DNA of 45,865 nucleotides from Reclinomonas americana ATCC 50394 (lineage: Eukaryota > Jakobida > Jakobea > Jakobida): the NCBI GenBank assembly GCA_048213135.1, contig PS015036.1:1-45865 (forward strand), written 5' to 3'. The notes under the pieces are model-generated. The model was not told the DNA's origin, did not search any database, and worked only from the letters and a program-made list of their open reading frames with translations. Shown piece after piece: positions 33,773 through 45,808 of this stretch. Positions within the stretch are counted from its first letter, which is position 1. Each line of letters opens with the position of its first letter. The position numbers and the translations under genes are program-made.

Positions 33773-35101
33773 TCACGGCATATCGTCCAGTTGATCAGTT
33801 GCACGCGCACCCGAAGAATCCGCGTTGTAAGCTGCCCGTATCACGGCGCCGCAGAGGCAAAAACTCGCAGTATTGTAGTCCTTGCATCGCATCCAGAAAA
33901 CGCGAATCAGACGCTCGCCTCTGTCGTAGGTGACGATGTAGCCGCGCTGGTCGTTATCCAGCTGTGACCACCGAATGGGTTGGTTGGTGACTGAGACGAA
34001 GTCAATGCCTTCGACACGAGCGCAACTCGGATGAGCACAAGATCTTCTGCGCAAGGCGATTTGCCCGTGTCGAGTTCAAGTTTCAGCGCGCACATGTACC
34101 GTTTTCGTTTGCCGTCGTCGTCCTTCATTGCCGTCACGTGGTACTCCCCGCTGTCGGGTTGTATCTCATCACCAAACCCGTCATACACGTGACCTGTGGG
34201 GGAATTCATGCTGAGGCGTGTACAACAAGGTGAACATCGATCGCGATCCACGCCAACTCTGAGCGTGCGAACCGTGGAATCCGAAAGCTCCGGATCCGGA
34301 TCCCCGGGCACTGGCCATGGTCCTTGGTGCCATGACGGTACAGTCGATACCACCGCGCAAGCCAACACGAATCTGGAATTTTGCCGGATGGCGTCGAAGG
34401 CACACTGTGGTATTGACCGAATGCGAGTGGCCAGCAACTGATATCGATGTGAAAGACGTGAGTTGCGACGAGGCTGAGAGATCATGATCACTTGTGCAAA
34501 ACTCACCACTCGCAGCAGTCTCGTCAAGTATCATGTACTTGAGGGAACCACGTGCCAGGTAGCCCATGTCGAATTTGAAGAACCGTCCTTCCATCCACAA
34601 GGTCACCGACGATGTTGTGTAGAAGGATCGACGGCTCACAATGCACGCATGCAACAGCAGGTATGGCATGCCAAACTTGCCGGCAAGGATGAAGACAGTA
34701 CTGCTTCGAATAATCACCTGCAGCAGCATCAGAGGAGAGTCAGTCGTTGCTCTGATCACTCTCGAGCTCTAGATCTCTTTCTCCCCCTCTCACGCACACT
34801 CTCTTCTCTCTCTTCTTGCTCTCTCTGCTCTCCCTCTTCTAGTTTGCACACGCACTTTCTCTTCGTCGCCCCTCACACGCTGTTGCCATTCAAGCCCCTC
34901 CACGGAATCTGGGGCGATGGAGAAAGCCACGTCTTGGCCTCTGTCGACAGCCTTCAAGACATCTTCGATTGTGCACGCTGTGACAAAACCGAAACCCTCG
35001 CGAGATGGCTGCTGCGGATCCGAGAGCCTCGCCAGCTCAGCGAGCCTGTTGACGCGCTCCTCGAATGCGTACTGAGTGCTGGCCGACGCTCCACAACCCA
35101 T
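33773..35101 (-). CDS. N-terminally acylated protein of unknown function (MGCGAS)
   Basis: Model: exons 34877..35101, 34507..34717, 34252..34437, 34065..34193, 33773..33990 in transcript order; 969 nt, 322 aa. The N-terminus MGCGAS fits dual lipidation (myristoylation at Gly2, palmitoylation at Cys3) and predicts peripheral membrane attachment. Exon 1 is helical with an IEDVLKAVDRGQDVAFSI segment. Exon 2 is hydrophobic (VFILAGKFGMPYLLLHAC). The C-terminal half is beta-rich (GYIVTYDRGERLIRVFWMRC). I recognise no family. The last intron appears to be GC-AG, with two phase-compatible acceptors (exon high end 33990 or 34008). A downstream exon at 33296..33677 may extend the protein. Confidence 0.6.
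33991..34064 (-). other. Probable GC-AG intron
   Basis: Begins GCAAAT after ACGG and ends CGTCTCAG. No GT donor in this exon gives the needed phase 1, while this GC donor does. Confidence 0.5.
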
Positions 35102-35341
35102 TTCAGTTTCGGATTTGGCGCGAGCTCGAGTGGAGCTGTAAATGACGTGCATGGAAGTTCTCCTTCCTGATCATTCTTTGTGCGCTTTGTGTCACTTCCC
35201 GCACCACCCTTGTCGACGCTGGCCATCCTCCACCCATGCCTGCCGCGCTCAGTTGTCCTCGCACACCGCAGCAAGTCAACAACGAACTTCTCGTCCTCGC
35301 GTCCCATTTGCCCTTGACCCTTTCGTTACCCCTTTCCAACA

Positions 35342-36407
35342 ATGTCCACTGAGGAGAGCAGAATAGGAGAGAAGGAGGCCGAAGAAGGCGCAGGNNNNNN
35401 NNNNNNNNNNNNNNNNNNNNNNNNNNNNNNNNNNNNNNNNNNNNNNNNNNNNNNNNNNNNNNNNNNNNNNNNNNNNNNNNNNNNNNNNNNNNNNNNNNNN
35501 NNNNNNNNNNNNNNNNNNNNNNNNNNNNNNNNNNNNNNNNNNNNNNNNNNNNNNNNNNNNNNNNNNNNNNNNNNNNNNNNNNNNNNNNNNNNNNNNNNNN
35601 NNNNNNNNNNNNNNNNNNNNNNNNNNNNNNNNNNNNNNNNNNNNNNNNNNNNNNNNNNNNNNNNNNNNNNNNNNNNNNNNNNNNNNNNNNNNNNNNNNNN
35701 NNNNNNNNNNNNNNNNNNNNNNNNNNNNNNNNNNNNNNNNNNNNNNNNNNNNNNNNNNNNNNNNNNNNNNNNNNNNNNNNNNNNNNNNNNNNNNNNNNNN
35801 NNNNNNNNNNNNNNNNNNNNNNNNNNNNNNNNNNNNNNNNNNNNNNNNNNNNNNNNNNNNNNNNNNNNNNNNNNNNNNNNNNNNNNNNNNNNNNNNNNNN
35901 NNNNNNNNNNNNNNNNNNNNNNNNNNNNNNNNNNNNNNNNNNNNNNNNNNNNNNNNNNNNNNNNNNNNNNNNNNNNNNNNNNNNNNNNNNNNNNNNNNNN
36001 NNNNNNNNNNNNNNNNNNNNNNNNNNNNNNNNNNNNNNNNNNNNNNNNNNNNNNNNNNNNNNNNNNNNNNNNNNNNNNNNNNNNNNNNNNNNNNNNNNNN
36101 NNNNNNNNNNNNNNNNNNNNNNNNNNNNNNNNNNNNNNNNNNNNNNNNNNNNNNNNNNNNNNNNNNNNNNNNNNNNNNNNNNNNNNNNNNNNNNNNNNNN
36201 NNNNNNNNNNNNNNNNNNNNNNNNNNNNNNNNNNNNNNNNNNNNNNNNNNNNNNNNNNNNNNNNNNNNNNNNNNNNNNNNNNNNNNNNNNNNNNNNNNNN
36301 NNNNNNNNNNNNNNNNNNNNNNNNNNNNNNNNNNNNNNNNNNNNNNNNNNNNNNNNNNNNNNNNNNNNNNNNNGTCGTTTCTCTCTCATTCTGTCCCGCT
36401 CACCTCT

Positions 36408-36456
<49 letters not shown>

Positions 36457-37425
36457 CCTTCTCTTCATCGCCTTGTCGTTCTCACTCTGTCCTCGCTTCC
36501 TCTCACTCTCTGTCTTGCTCGCTCTCTTTTTCGTTTTCCCATTACTTGCTATTCTTTCACTCTGCTGCCTTCGTTTTCTCTGTTTCCGTCGCCTTGTCGT
36601 TCTCGTTCTGCCCTCACTTCCTCTCTCGCTTAAACTGTCTTGCGCACTCGCCCTCTCATATCCCGATCTCTCGGCTCCTGCGCCCCGACTTGTCATTCTC
36701 TCCCTCGCCCGCCCGCTTATCCCTTGTGCTCTCTCGTATCACCTCACTCATTCTGTCACCCGTTCACCGTTGCTTCTCACTCTCCCTCTATTATCTCTTG
36801 CGCGCTTCCCCTTGTTTCCCATTCATTTTCGCTTGCCGTCTGATTCCCCTCTGTCGCCTTGTCCACCTCTCACCCTCTCTCATCTCTCTCTCTTTCTCCA
36901 TCTCTCGCCTCTCCTCTCTCTCACACACGCGCGCTTTTCCTCTCCCCTCGTCCCCCTCCCTCTCTGTCGCCCTTTCCCCTCTCCTTCCCCTCACCCCTCC
37001 CTTCCCCTCCCTGCAGTCGAGATGCCCAACCAGCGCAAGTTCACCGACCTGGAGGACCAAGCACTGACGGCCGCCGCTCACGCGGCCAACGAGAGCGGTG
37101 GAGTGCTCGGCACCGAGGGCCGCCTGCGCACGGACATGCTGGCCAGTGGCGAGCGCCTAATGGATCCGGCGAGCTCCTCAGGTATCTCCCTTGTCCCTCC
37201 CTCCCTCTTCCGCCTCCTCCTCCTTCTATCTCTCCCTCATCGCACATCGCAGCCGCCGCCGCAGCAGTAGCGGCAGCGACAGCAGCTGCGACGATACAGG
37301 CCCAGGCCGTGTTGGCAGGAACGGCGGGCAAGAAAATGACGAATGCGGAACCGATTGGACCCGGCCTGGCCACCGACAACCTGGCGGTGGAGCGCTTCCG
37401 CCGCCGCTTCGTGTTCCGCCGATAG
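35342..37425 (+). CDS. Small Ala-rich protein spanning a gap (unknown)
   Basis: A possible first exon at 35342..35394 (MSTEESRIGEKEAEEGAG) runs into a 979-N gap (35395..36373). After a long CT-rich intron, exons 37017..37181 and 37253..37425 join in phase 1. They encode a charged segment (MPNQRKFTDLEDQALTAAAH), a poly-Ala helix, GKKMTNAEPIGPGLATDN and a basic C-terminus ending RRRFVFRR. It is not proven that the two sides of the gap belong to one gene. No family recognised. Confidence 0.5.
35395..36373. other. Assembly gap (979 N)
   Basis: Run of N followed at once by a CT-rich microsatellite region. Confidence 0.95.
36374..37016. repeat. CT-rich intron with (CT)n microsatellite
   Basis: About 640 bp of strongly pyrimidine-rich sequence, including about 20 CT units at 36412-36452. 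It ends in a good acceptor (CCCTGCAG). Confidence 0.8.
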
Positions 37426-37496
37426 TCTCGACCTTCCCCCAATCTCCTCTTTCTTTTTTTCATTACATGTTACACCACCGTAAAAAATGAGAAAAC

Positions 37497-39243
37497 CTAT
37501 AAGTTCACATCCAGCCGTCGCGGTGGTCTCCGGCTGAGACGACTGCCACCACCACCACCACCACCATCGCCGTCGTCCGACGCACCCTCCCGCCTCCTCC
37601 TCCTCCTGCTGCTGCTGCTGCTGCGCGTCCGCCGCACGTAGCCCGTGACCGTGCCCGACATGGTCGACTGCGCCGGCCGTGGGAACTGCAGGTCGTCCAC
37701 CTCCTGGGAGAACGCCAGCGGCGCCGGCGGCTGTCGCGGCCTCGACACCGACCTCCTCCTCACTTTTCTCGTCTTCTTCAGGCCCTTCTTGTTGCGACGG
37801 NNNNNNNNNNNNNNNNNNNNGACGCTCTTCGTCGGCACGAGGGCGCGCGCGGAGCGGCAGTGATGGGCACGGGTCGACGACACCGCGGCGTCTGGTCAGC
37901 AGTCCGTTTGCGTCGCCGGCGCATCGGAGACCGGCGGAGGCGTGGGTGCGGGAGGATTTGCGCACGAGTCGCGATCCGCCGCTGCGTCCGCAGTTGCCGC
38001 CGGACCGACTGACCTTTGCGGCGCGCATGCGTGCGGCGGTGACGCAAAAGGAGTTCAAGCGCTCGTTGGCGTACGCCGAGGCCGAGAAGCATCGGCGGGA
38101 GACGGGCGATGTGTGGAGGCCGCGGTTGGTGCGCAAGGGCCGCGAGAGTGTGCCGCTGGATGTGCCGCAGCCGCCCACCTTCTCGCCGCCCATGTCGCGG
38201 CGGCAGGTGGCGGCTCTGCTGGAGGAGTCGGTGGCGCGNNNNNNNNNNNNNNNNNNNNNNNNNNNNNNNNNNNNNNNNNNNNNNNNNNNNNNNNNNNNNN
38301 NNNNNNNNNNNNNNNNNNNNNNNNNNNNNNNNNNNNNNNGCCGCCTTGCAGGTCGCGGATACACATCCACAATGCGATCGACGGTGAACTCAGGTCCCAA
38401 CAACGACGGCTCCGATCGTGGCGACACAGCATCCTCATCAATCTCCGAGTTCTCGTACCACCCTCGTGGAGACTGCGATGACGAAGACGATGCTGACGAC
38501 GACAATGACGCGGAGGACGATGAATCGAGAATGCGATTGCGACCAAGAACGCGACCGCTCGCCCCAATCGATCCCCACGGTCCTCCACCTCCAAAGCCCA
38601 CTGTCGACGAGGCCACTGACGGTCGCGGAATACGCACTGCCTGTGGTGACATGGACAGGCGACTGTGCCGACTACTGCGCGTACTGCCCGGACTAGCTGC
38701 TGGTGCGGCCTTCTTCGCCTTGGCCTTCTTCTCGCCCGACATGCTCTCAAACTGCAGTCGCGTGCGCTGCTCCAGGTTGCTGCTGGCCAAGTCGTACACA
38801 CTGCTGCTCCGCTGCGACATGGGCGATAGAGGCGCGCGCAAGGAGGAGGAGGAGGAAGACAAGGGCGGTGCGAGTGGAGGTGGCGGCTGGTGCCGCGGGA
38901 ACACCGGACTCGCTGCAAAGTTGCGGAAGCGGATCACTACGCCGCCTCCCTCTTGCTCTTCCTGCGCGGAGACAGAGTGAGTGGAACAGCACAGAGGCCA
39001 CTTGCTCACACACACGCACGCACGCACCTGCTCGTCATCATCGCGTGGAGTGCGCAGGCCCATGCCGCGTCCCAGATCGTCCACATGCAGCTGCTCGTCG
39101 AGCAGTCGCCTCGGAGGCGGAGGAGGAGGAGGCTGTGAAGGAGGAGCAGCTCGTGCAGAGGCACTTCTCATGCGTTCTGCCTCCTGTAACCGCCGACGCA
39201 GTTCGCCGAGCACATCACTGACTTGTGCGTCGGCTGCACTCAT
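37497..39243 (-). CDS. Ser/Pro/Arg-rich protein of unknown function, broken by gaps and an inverted contig
   Basis: Exon 1 39028..39243 begins MSAADAQVSDVLGELRRRLQ, a short amphipathic helix. After a 66-nt intron, exon 2 starts at 38961 and runs to a 101-N gap (38239..38339). Visible features are PPPPPPP, Ser runs, a basic patch (GEKKAKAKKAAP), SRHSRLSMSPQAVRIPRPS and an acidic IDEDAVSPRSEPS stretch. The C-terminus, 37497..37800, is a basic KKGLKKTRKVRRRS run, SQEVDDLQFPRPAQSTMSG, Gly/Ser tracts and the stop. The contig between the two gaps (37821..38238) reads as good coding sequence only on the opposite strand, so it is probably inverted. No family recognised. The stop lies 71 bp from the convergent Ala-rich gene. 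Confidence 0.6.
37821..38238 (+). CDS. Coding segment in the wrong orientation (likely part of the flanking minus-strand gene)
   Basis: 418 bp bounded by a 20-N and a 101-N gap. The plus strand has an unbroken frame with ordinary protein composition (FAARMRAAVTQKEFKRSLAY, AEKHRRETGDVW, PQPPTFSPPMSRRQVAALLE). The minus strand, where the flanking gene lies, gives only Arg/Cys/Ser-rich antisense-like sequence. A mis-oriented contig is the simplest reading. Confidence 0.6.
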
Positions 39244-39528
39244 GGTCTTCCCCAATGGTGACAATCTGCAACGGTCAATTGCTCTTTCTCCGTCCTCTGT
39301 CGCCATTGTTCCTTTGTTCATCTTTCCACACACACACACAGTCGAGCTATTGTTGTGCACTGACACGCGCGCTCATCCCTTCGTCGCTCTACAGTCGACA
39401 ATCGTTCATTGTGCGCATGTCAACAAGTTTGCAAAGAGATTCCTCTCATCTTCCCCTTCCTCGCCTTTCACGCATATGGTCTTTCCTTTGGCGAACGGCA
39501 TGTGCGTGAGCAGCGACAGCCGCCAATA

Positions 39529-41852
39529 ATGAGGCCAACCAACACACACGAAATGCCACTCGCATCTCAAATCCGCTGCTCATCACTGCCAAACGCGTCT
39601 CCCGCGCACGCAACCGCGTATGCAACGTCTTGTGTGATGATTGCATTTACTCTTCATAGCGCGCGCGCACGCAAAGACAACATGGCAGTTGCCGCACATC
39701 GTCATCGCTATCACCACTCGGCCTCGGGTGACCACATGCCACTCTTTCACCACCATGCGCCCGCCATGATGATCTCTCCTCCGTTGGCGTTTTACACTGC
39801 CACCACAACCATTGCGTCATCATCATCATCGACGACATCATCAGCGGCGGTGTCTCGCAAGGCGCACCACCCGTCGCCACCGCGCAAGCTCAAGAAGCCG
39901 GCCATCGCGACAGGATTTGGCGTGTCGTGTTTGTGTCGTCGGAGAGGTTGCTCGACGGCGGATTTGACCATCAACTGTGACGAGGAGCGCGAGGATCCGG
40001 TGGAGGACTTCTACTTGCCCGAGTCGCCCTCGTCTGCGTCGGATCTGGTGTTGTGGTCGTCGTCGTCGGCCTCGGAGGTCTCGTCGCCGTCTGCGTCGCC
40101 GACACCGCGACAGCTGCTGAGTGTGTCGTTTGGCGAGGAGCTCACAGAGGAGGAGGAGCGGCAGTGTCGTGAGCTGCTGCGACAAGTCATGCAGGCGCGA
40201 CGACAGGTGCGTGCGTGCGTGTGGCTTGTGTGTGAGGTTGTGTTTGGCGCAAGTCGTCCTTATTTGGACTTGGATCACACAGAACTTTGTGCCATCGGTG
40301 GGCTTCCTGCCAATGCCCGAGACGATCGTGCCTCCGGCATGTGTCGCTCGCACGCCGACCGCCTGCGTGTGCGGTGGTGATTGCGCATTGCCACAGGCGC
40401 GCGTCACGATTGACATGACGACGGGAGTGTATCACAGTGCGCGTTCGGATGTGCGTGTGGCGGTGGTGCCCGACGTGCATCCGGGCATCGTTCATCGCCT
40501 GCCCGCCGATGCGCCGTGCGTGCCGGTGCCGCTGGCGGTGTCGGCCGACGGAAAGCGCATTGCGGTGGCCGGCGCAGCGGGTGGCGGCGCCAAGGACATT
40601 GTGAGCTCGGCGTCGCTGGACGAGTTGTCGCTGCCGCGGCACACGGTGGTGGCCGGTGCGGCCGCCGATGCGTTGACGTTTGTGGCCGACTCGCATGCGG
40701 TGCTGGCCGTGTCGACCGACGCTGCGCTGACGGTGCTGAGTGCGGACTCGGGCGAGCGCGAGCTGCTGCACAATGAGCTGCCGATGGTCAACTTGCCGCT
40801 GTGCTGCGTGGCCGTGTCGCCCGACTACCGGCAGACGGTGCTCGGCGACGCCAGTGGCATGCTGACTGTGTTCCAGGAGGCGGCCAGCGACGACAAGAGC
40901 AGCGACACGTTTGCGCAGCAGGTGCACACGCGCTCACGATCGCGGGTGTGCGCCGTGGCCTTTTCGCCCGACGCCCGCGATCTGGCGTGCACGAATCGCG
41001 ACGGCACCGTCAGCGTGTGGTTCGGCTTCAACCCCATGTCGCCGGCGGACTTTGCCGACTCAGTGGTCAGCGGTCCGCCGCCATCGCGAGTGCTGTCGAG
41101 GCCGCAGGGTGGTCGGCCCGACATTGGCTTTGCGCCGCTGGCGTGGAGCCCGGTCGGCAAGCGGCTGCTGGTCGGCGAGTACAGCCGCTCGTCGCCGTGC
41201 TCGCTCCTCATGTGGCACCTGGACCAGCCGGGCACCTTGCCGGTGGTCAGCGTGGCGCAACCAGGCACCGTCACCAGCGTTGGCTGGATGCTCGACAACG
41301 CCTCGCTGTGCGTCAGCTGCTCCTCCGACATGACGCTCAGCACGTGGTGCGCCGCCGACCTCACCCGACTCCAGACCGTGCACCTGCGATCGGCACCACC
41401 GCGCATGTTGGCACTGCCGACGCGGAACAGATTTGCTCCGGCACTGGCCACCTTGCCGGCGCACTCGAACAGCCTGGTGGTCTCTGCCGGCGGCTCCCTC
41501 ATCAGCGTGTTGAATAGTGCGTTCAACACCCCTCCTCTCTCTTCTTTCTTCTCCTCCTTCCGTCTTCTCACTTGCCTGCTGTGCAGTTGTCGGCGTCGAC
41601 GTCGAGGTCGGTGACTGCCGGCGCGCCGTGGAGGCCGTCCGCGCATTGCTTCCACTGGACGACGACGACACGCAGATGGATGCCGAGAGCAGCGATGACA
41701 CCGACGACAGCCGTCGCATGTGGGCCGACAGCGATCCACGGCTATCGCTCGTCCTCATTGTCATGAACGCCTTCATGCTGGAGGAGGCCCGACTGCACGC
41801 ACTGCGATTCCGCTACCACAAGATGGCCGCGGCGCAGCTGTCGCCGTCATAG
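39529..41852 (+). CDS. WD40-like beta-propeller protein, unassigned
   Basis: Exons: first (start uncertain, ATG at 39529 or 39682) to 40206, then 40397..41516 and 41587..41852; phases 0 and 1 agree. The N-terminus is His-, Ser- and Pro-rich, with an acidic Ser cluster (FYLPESPSSASDLVLWSSSS) and a helix (ELTEEEERQCRELLRQVMQA). Exon 2 holds degenerate WD40-type blades: LAVSADGKRIAVAGAAG, CCVAVSPDYRQTVLGDASG, VCAVAFSPDARDLACTNRDG followed by TVSVWFG, LAWSPVGKRLLVGEYS with LLMWHLD, and VTSVGWMLDNASLCVSCSSD with LSTWCA. The C-terminus has an Asp-rich run and a helical tail. I looked for ALADIN and other nucleoporin signatures and did not find them. Its blades are unlike the highly regular ones of the STAND locus. 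Confidence 0.7.
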
Positions 41853-42158
41853 CCCGGCACCTACTAATGTACCAATCAATTAATGTTGTTATCGCTGCGA
41901 AGTTGTCCTCGTTGCATCGCTTTCTCTTTGTTGTTGCGTCGATGCTGGCTCACTTTATCGGTGGGCGACACGTGGTGGCCGGCTCCGGTGCCCTCTTTGC
42001 ACTGAGCGTGTTGCGTTGCACCGTTTTCTTGCGTGCGTGCGCGCGTGCAGCAGTTGTCTCACCTCCTCCCGAGCAGGCGATCCTCACGACGCTTCAAGTG
42101 CGCCCACTTCGACCTCGTCGCCACGCACCTTCCCGCGCCTCCACCCGCCCCTCGCCCT

Positions 42159-43155
42159 NNNNNNNNNNNNNNNNNNNNNNNNNNNNNNNNNNNNNNNNNN
42201 NNNNNNNNNNNNNNNNNNNNNNNNNNNNNNNNNNNNNNNNNNNNNNNNNNNNNNNNNNNNNNNNNNNNNNNNNNNNNNNNNNNNNNNNNNNNNNNNNNNN
42301 NNNNNNNNNNNNNNNNNNNNNNNNNNNNNNNNNNNNNNNNNNNNNNNNNNNNNNNNNNNNNNNNNNNNNNNNNNNNNNNNNNNNNNNNNNNNNNNNNNNN
42401 NNNNNNNNNNNNNNNNNNNNNNNNNNNNNNNNNNNNNNNNNNNNNNNNNNNNNNNNNNNNNNNNNNNNNNNNNNNNNNNNNNNNNNNNNNNNNNNNNNNN
42501 NNNNNNNNNNNNNNNNNNNNNNNNNNNNNNNNNNNNNNNNNNNNNNNNNNNNNNNNNNNNNNNNNNNNNNNNNNNNNNNNNNNNNNNNNNNNNNNNNNNN
42601 NNNNNNNNNNNNNNNNNNNNNNNNNNNNNNNNNNNNNNNNNNNNNNNNNNNNNNNNNNNNNNNNNNNNNNNNNNNNNNNNNNNNNNNNNNNNNNNNNNNN
42701 NNNNNNNNNNNNNNNNNNNNNNNNNNNNNNNNNNNNNNNNNNNNNNNNNNNNNNNNNNNNNNNNNNNNNNNNNNNNNNNNNNNNNNNNNNNNNNNNNNNN
42801 NNNNNNNNNNNNNNNNNNNNNNNNNNNNNNNNNNNNNNNNNNNNNNNNNNNNNNNNNNNNNNNNNNNNNNNNNNNNNNNNNNNNNNNNNNNNNNNNNNNN
42901 NNNNNNNNNNNNNNNNNNNNNNNNNNNNNNNNNNNNNNNNNNNNNNNNNNNNNNNNNNNNNNNNNNNNNNNNNNNNNNNNNNNNNNNNNNNNNNNNNNNN
43001 NNNNNNNNNNNNNNNNNNNNNNNNNNNNNNNNNNNNNNNNNNNNNNNNNNNNNNNNNNNNNNNNNNNNNNNNNNNNNNNNNNNNNNNNNNNNNNNNNNNN
43101 NNNNNNNNNNNNNNNNNNNNNNNNNNNNNNNNNNNNNNNNNNNNNNNNNNNNNNN
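42159..43155. other. Assembly gap (997 N)
   Basis: Run of N that probably hides the 5' exons of TRAPPC4. CT repeats begin about 35 bp after it. Confidence 0.95.
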
Positions 43156-43184
43156 GGTGGAGTGGCGATGATCCTCTCACTCAC

Positions 43185-43189
<5 letters not shown>

Positions 43190-43241
<52 letters not shown>

Positions 43242-43560
43242 TCATTCTCTCTCTCTCACGCGCATTCTCTCTCTCTCACACACACTCACTCGCCTTCACT
43301 CTCACACTCTCTCACCTCTCTCTCTTCTCTCTCACCTCTCTCTCTTCTCTCTCTCTCTCTCTCTCCCTTGTCTGCTTCTCTCCCCTTGTTTCTCACGCGT
43401 TGCCTTCTCTCTATCCCTCTCCTGTCTCCTTGTCTCCTTCTTCCTCTCTCTCTCTCTCTCGCATTCTTCTTCCTTCTCTCCCTATCTCTCCTCTTCTCCT
43501 CTCCTCCCTTCTCTCCCTCTCCCTCCTTCTCCCTCTCCCTTCTCCTCCCCCCTCACCCTT
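43190..43560. repeat. CT/CA microsatellite intron
   Basis: Nearly continuous (CT)n and (CA)n repeats and C/T-rich sequence immediately upstream of a TRAPPC4 exon. Confidence 0.85.
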
Positions 43561-43574
43561 CTCCCCATTTCCAG

Positions 43575-43985
43575 TCAAGTTGTTCGACGACAACACCTAC
43601 TTGCGCGTGGCATCCACCTTCCACGGCATGCACGCCATTGCTCGACAGCTGTCGCCGACCAAGGGCTCCTCCGGCTTGTCGTCCGTGCAGGCCGACACCT
43701 TCAGCATGCACTGCTTCCAGACACTGACTGGTGGGTGATTGTTGCGCTCTCTCTCCTTGCACTCCGACCTTCTCTGACTCTCTCTCCGAAACAGGCACCA
43801 AATTCTTTGTGGTGGCCGACTTGCATGCGCGCGACGTGGAGAGCCTGCTCCAGAATGTGTACGAGGTGTTTGTGGATTACGCCCTCAAGAACCCCTTCTA
43901 CGAGGCCGAGATGCCGATCCGCTGCGAGCTCTTCGACATCAACCTCGACGCCACCATTGCCGGGTACAACTCCAAGGCACTCTGA
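43575..43985 (+). CDS. TRAPPC4: TRAPP complex subunit 4 (Trs23/synbindin), C-terminal part
   Basis: A core subunit of the TRAPP tethering complex, which acts as guanine-nucleotide exchange factor for Rab1/Ypt1 in ER-Golgi traffic. Exons 43575..43730 and 43794..43985 join in phase 1 and encode about 116 residues. Family signatures are clear: [13 protein letters not shown], then [22 protein letters not shown], and [20 protein letters not shown] near the end. This is the longin-like C-terminal half and stops where the family does. The N-terminal exons must lie in the 997-N gap. It converges on DNA ligase IV with only 53 bp between stop codons. Confidence 0.93.
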
Positions 43986-44038
43986 TGAAGATTGTTGTTG
44001 TTGCTGTTGTTCCATAAGTGTATCGTGTATTGTGTGCT

Positions 44039-45808
44039 TCATTCATCGTCGGCGTCCATGGCTGTGGCCTGCTGGTGCACGCCACTGCCGCTGCCGCCGC
44101 CGTCCTCGTCCTCACCCTCGCCGTCGTCGTCGTCGTGGAGACCGAGTGTGTGCGGTTCCACCAAGTAGGGCGTCTCGTCGAGGCGCCTCATGCTGGCAAT
44201 CGAGTCGTCGACCCACGCGCGGTACACGAACTTGGGTCGAGAGCGCACGCACAACTGGCGCAGCGATGGCAGGCGCCACGTGTCTAGCGAATCGCACACA
44301 ACGTGCGTGATGATGGTGCTCGGGTTCGTCTCGATGGTGGCACCGTGCGCCGACAGCGCAATTTCCGTCTCGTTCAGCCAGCTGTCCTCGATGCGAGTCG
44401 ACGGGTCGCTGCAGGAGAGACCGGTGAGTCGGGAACGCACGTAGTGCAAGAGAGGCACGAGCGAATAACGCAACCCGAGTTCGACAAAGGCGTCGACGTA
44501 GAAGATGAGGGGCGAAAAGATGCTGGTCTCGGGCATGCAACCGGTCTCCTCGTACTGCTCCATCTGCCACCAGTCGCGGCCGGCCGGCTGATGATGCAAA
44601 CAAGATTCACAACAAAGGACATGGTGTATGAGGTCGAAGGGCAGACACGCAACATCGTCGGGCGGTCGCGGATAGTCGACCATGCGGGCGAACACGGCGC
44701 GCAGTTCATCCGTACTGACTGGCTCCATGTACGAGTCGCCGTACTTGTCGGAGAGCACCTTGAAGGCCTCGCTGGTCTTCGGCGACGTGTAGATCATCCA
44801 CCTGCAAGCCACGATTGAGTGAGAAGAAGAAGACAGTCGCCGCTTCCCTTCACGACTCAACTTTTCCGAGAGCGGTATCCGCTGGCGTCGATTGAGACAC
44901 TCGGCGAACCAGTCCAGCTTGACAATGTCCACAGGGCGAAAGACGCCAGTCTCAAAGCCACGAATCACGTCCTTGACTCGCACGTCTGTTGAAGGGAAGG
45001 GAGATGAGCGACAAGCGAACAATAAGCAAAACAGTGTTGACAAAACTATTGGAGCTGGCAAGCATAATGTTGGTGGTCGGCGTGCACTCCTGCGTCTTGC
45101 GGCCACCGTACTTGACGATCAGTTCCTCTACTCGTGCCTTGCCCGTGCGTCCATCGGTCGACTCCAGCGGGCCCTTTGTGTAGTTGATCTTGGAGTCGAC
45201 ATAGAGAACGACTGGAGGGACACAGCAGTGTGTGAGATCCAGCGTTTCATCCCACTCTTCTCCTTCCAACGCACCAAACTCGTCGCCACGGAAGACGTTG
45301 CCCTGCACCTCCACACGCGACGTGTCCGTGTCGCGAAACTGCGGTGCAATCATCAGCGCCTGACGGGTGCGCGGCGCCACGTTCCGACGCTTGCTGGCCG
45401 TCTCGTCGGGCAGGTACTCGCCCGTCCTCTTGGCGTTCGTGCCGAGCAGGCCGTTCTGTGACTCGGAATCGTGCACAAGCACCATGTACTCTGCGTGTTG
45501 AAGCAATGAGCAGTTGTGGTGGTGGTACCAAAAACACACACACACTCTCACACCATCCAGCGTCAGCGAGTCACGCCAGTCCTTGTCGTGACGCACTCGC
45601 ATCATGCGCGGAAAGCGCAAGGTGTAGCCAGTGCGGAACTTGTCGGTGGTGATGATGGAGTAGCCGCGCACTTGCAGCACGATGGATCTGTGTATGCAGG
45701 CAACCAAAAGAGTGAGCACGAGGACCGTCCCTGTGTGCCTACCACGACGACGAAACTTGTCGGCTGGGATCCACACCGACGGCACATCGTTCGCGGCCGG
45801 CCGCCAGC
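44039..45808 (-). CDS. LIG4: DNA ligase IV, C-terminal OB-fold and tandem BRCT part (5' end outside window)
   Basis: ATP-dependent ligase that seals breaks in non-homologous end joining with XRCC4. Visible exons in transcript order: 45757..45808, 45554..45687, 45275..45490, 45047..45211, 44862..44985, 44654..44801, 44039..44587. The last two may be one exon, because the 66-nt intron is a multiple of three. VPSVWIPADKSIVLQVRG and TGYTLRFPRMMRVRHDKDW are the end of the OB-fold. BRCT1 follows (FVVLYVDSKINYTKG, KYGGRKTQE, VDIVKLDWFAECLN), then MIYTSPKTSEAF and KYGDSYMEP, which match the inter-BRCT linker that binds XRCC4. BRCT2 ends KFVYRAWVDDSIASM, and an acidic Asp/Glu/Gly tail closes the protein. 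The catalytic lysine domain lies beyond the right edge. Symbol given by family similarity. Confidence 0.9.
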
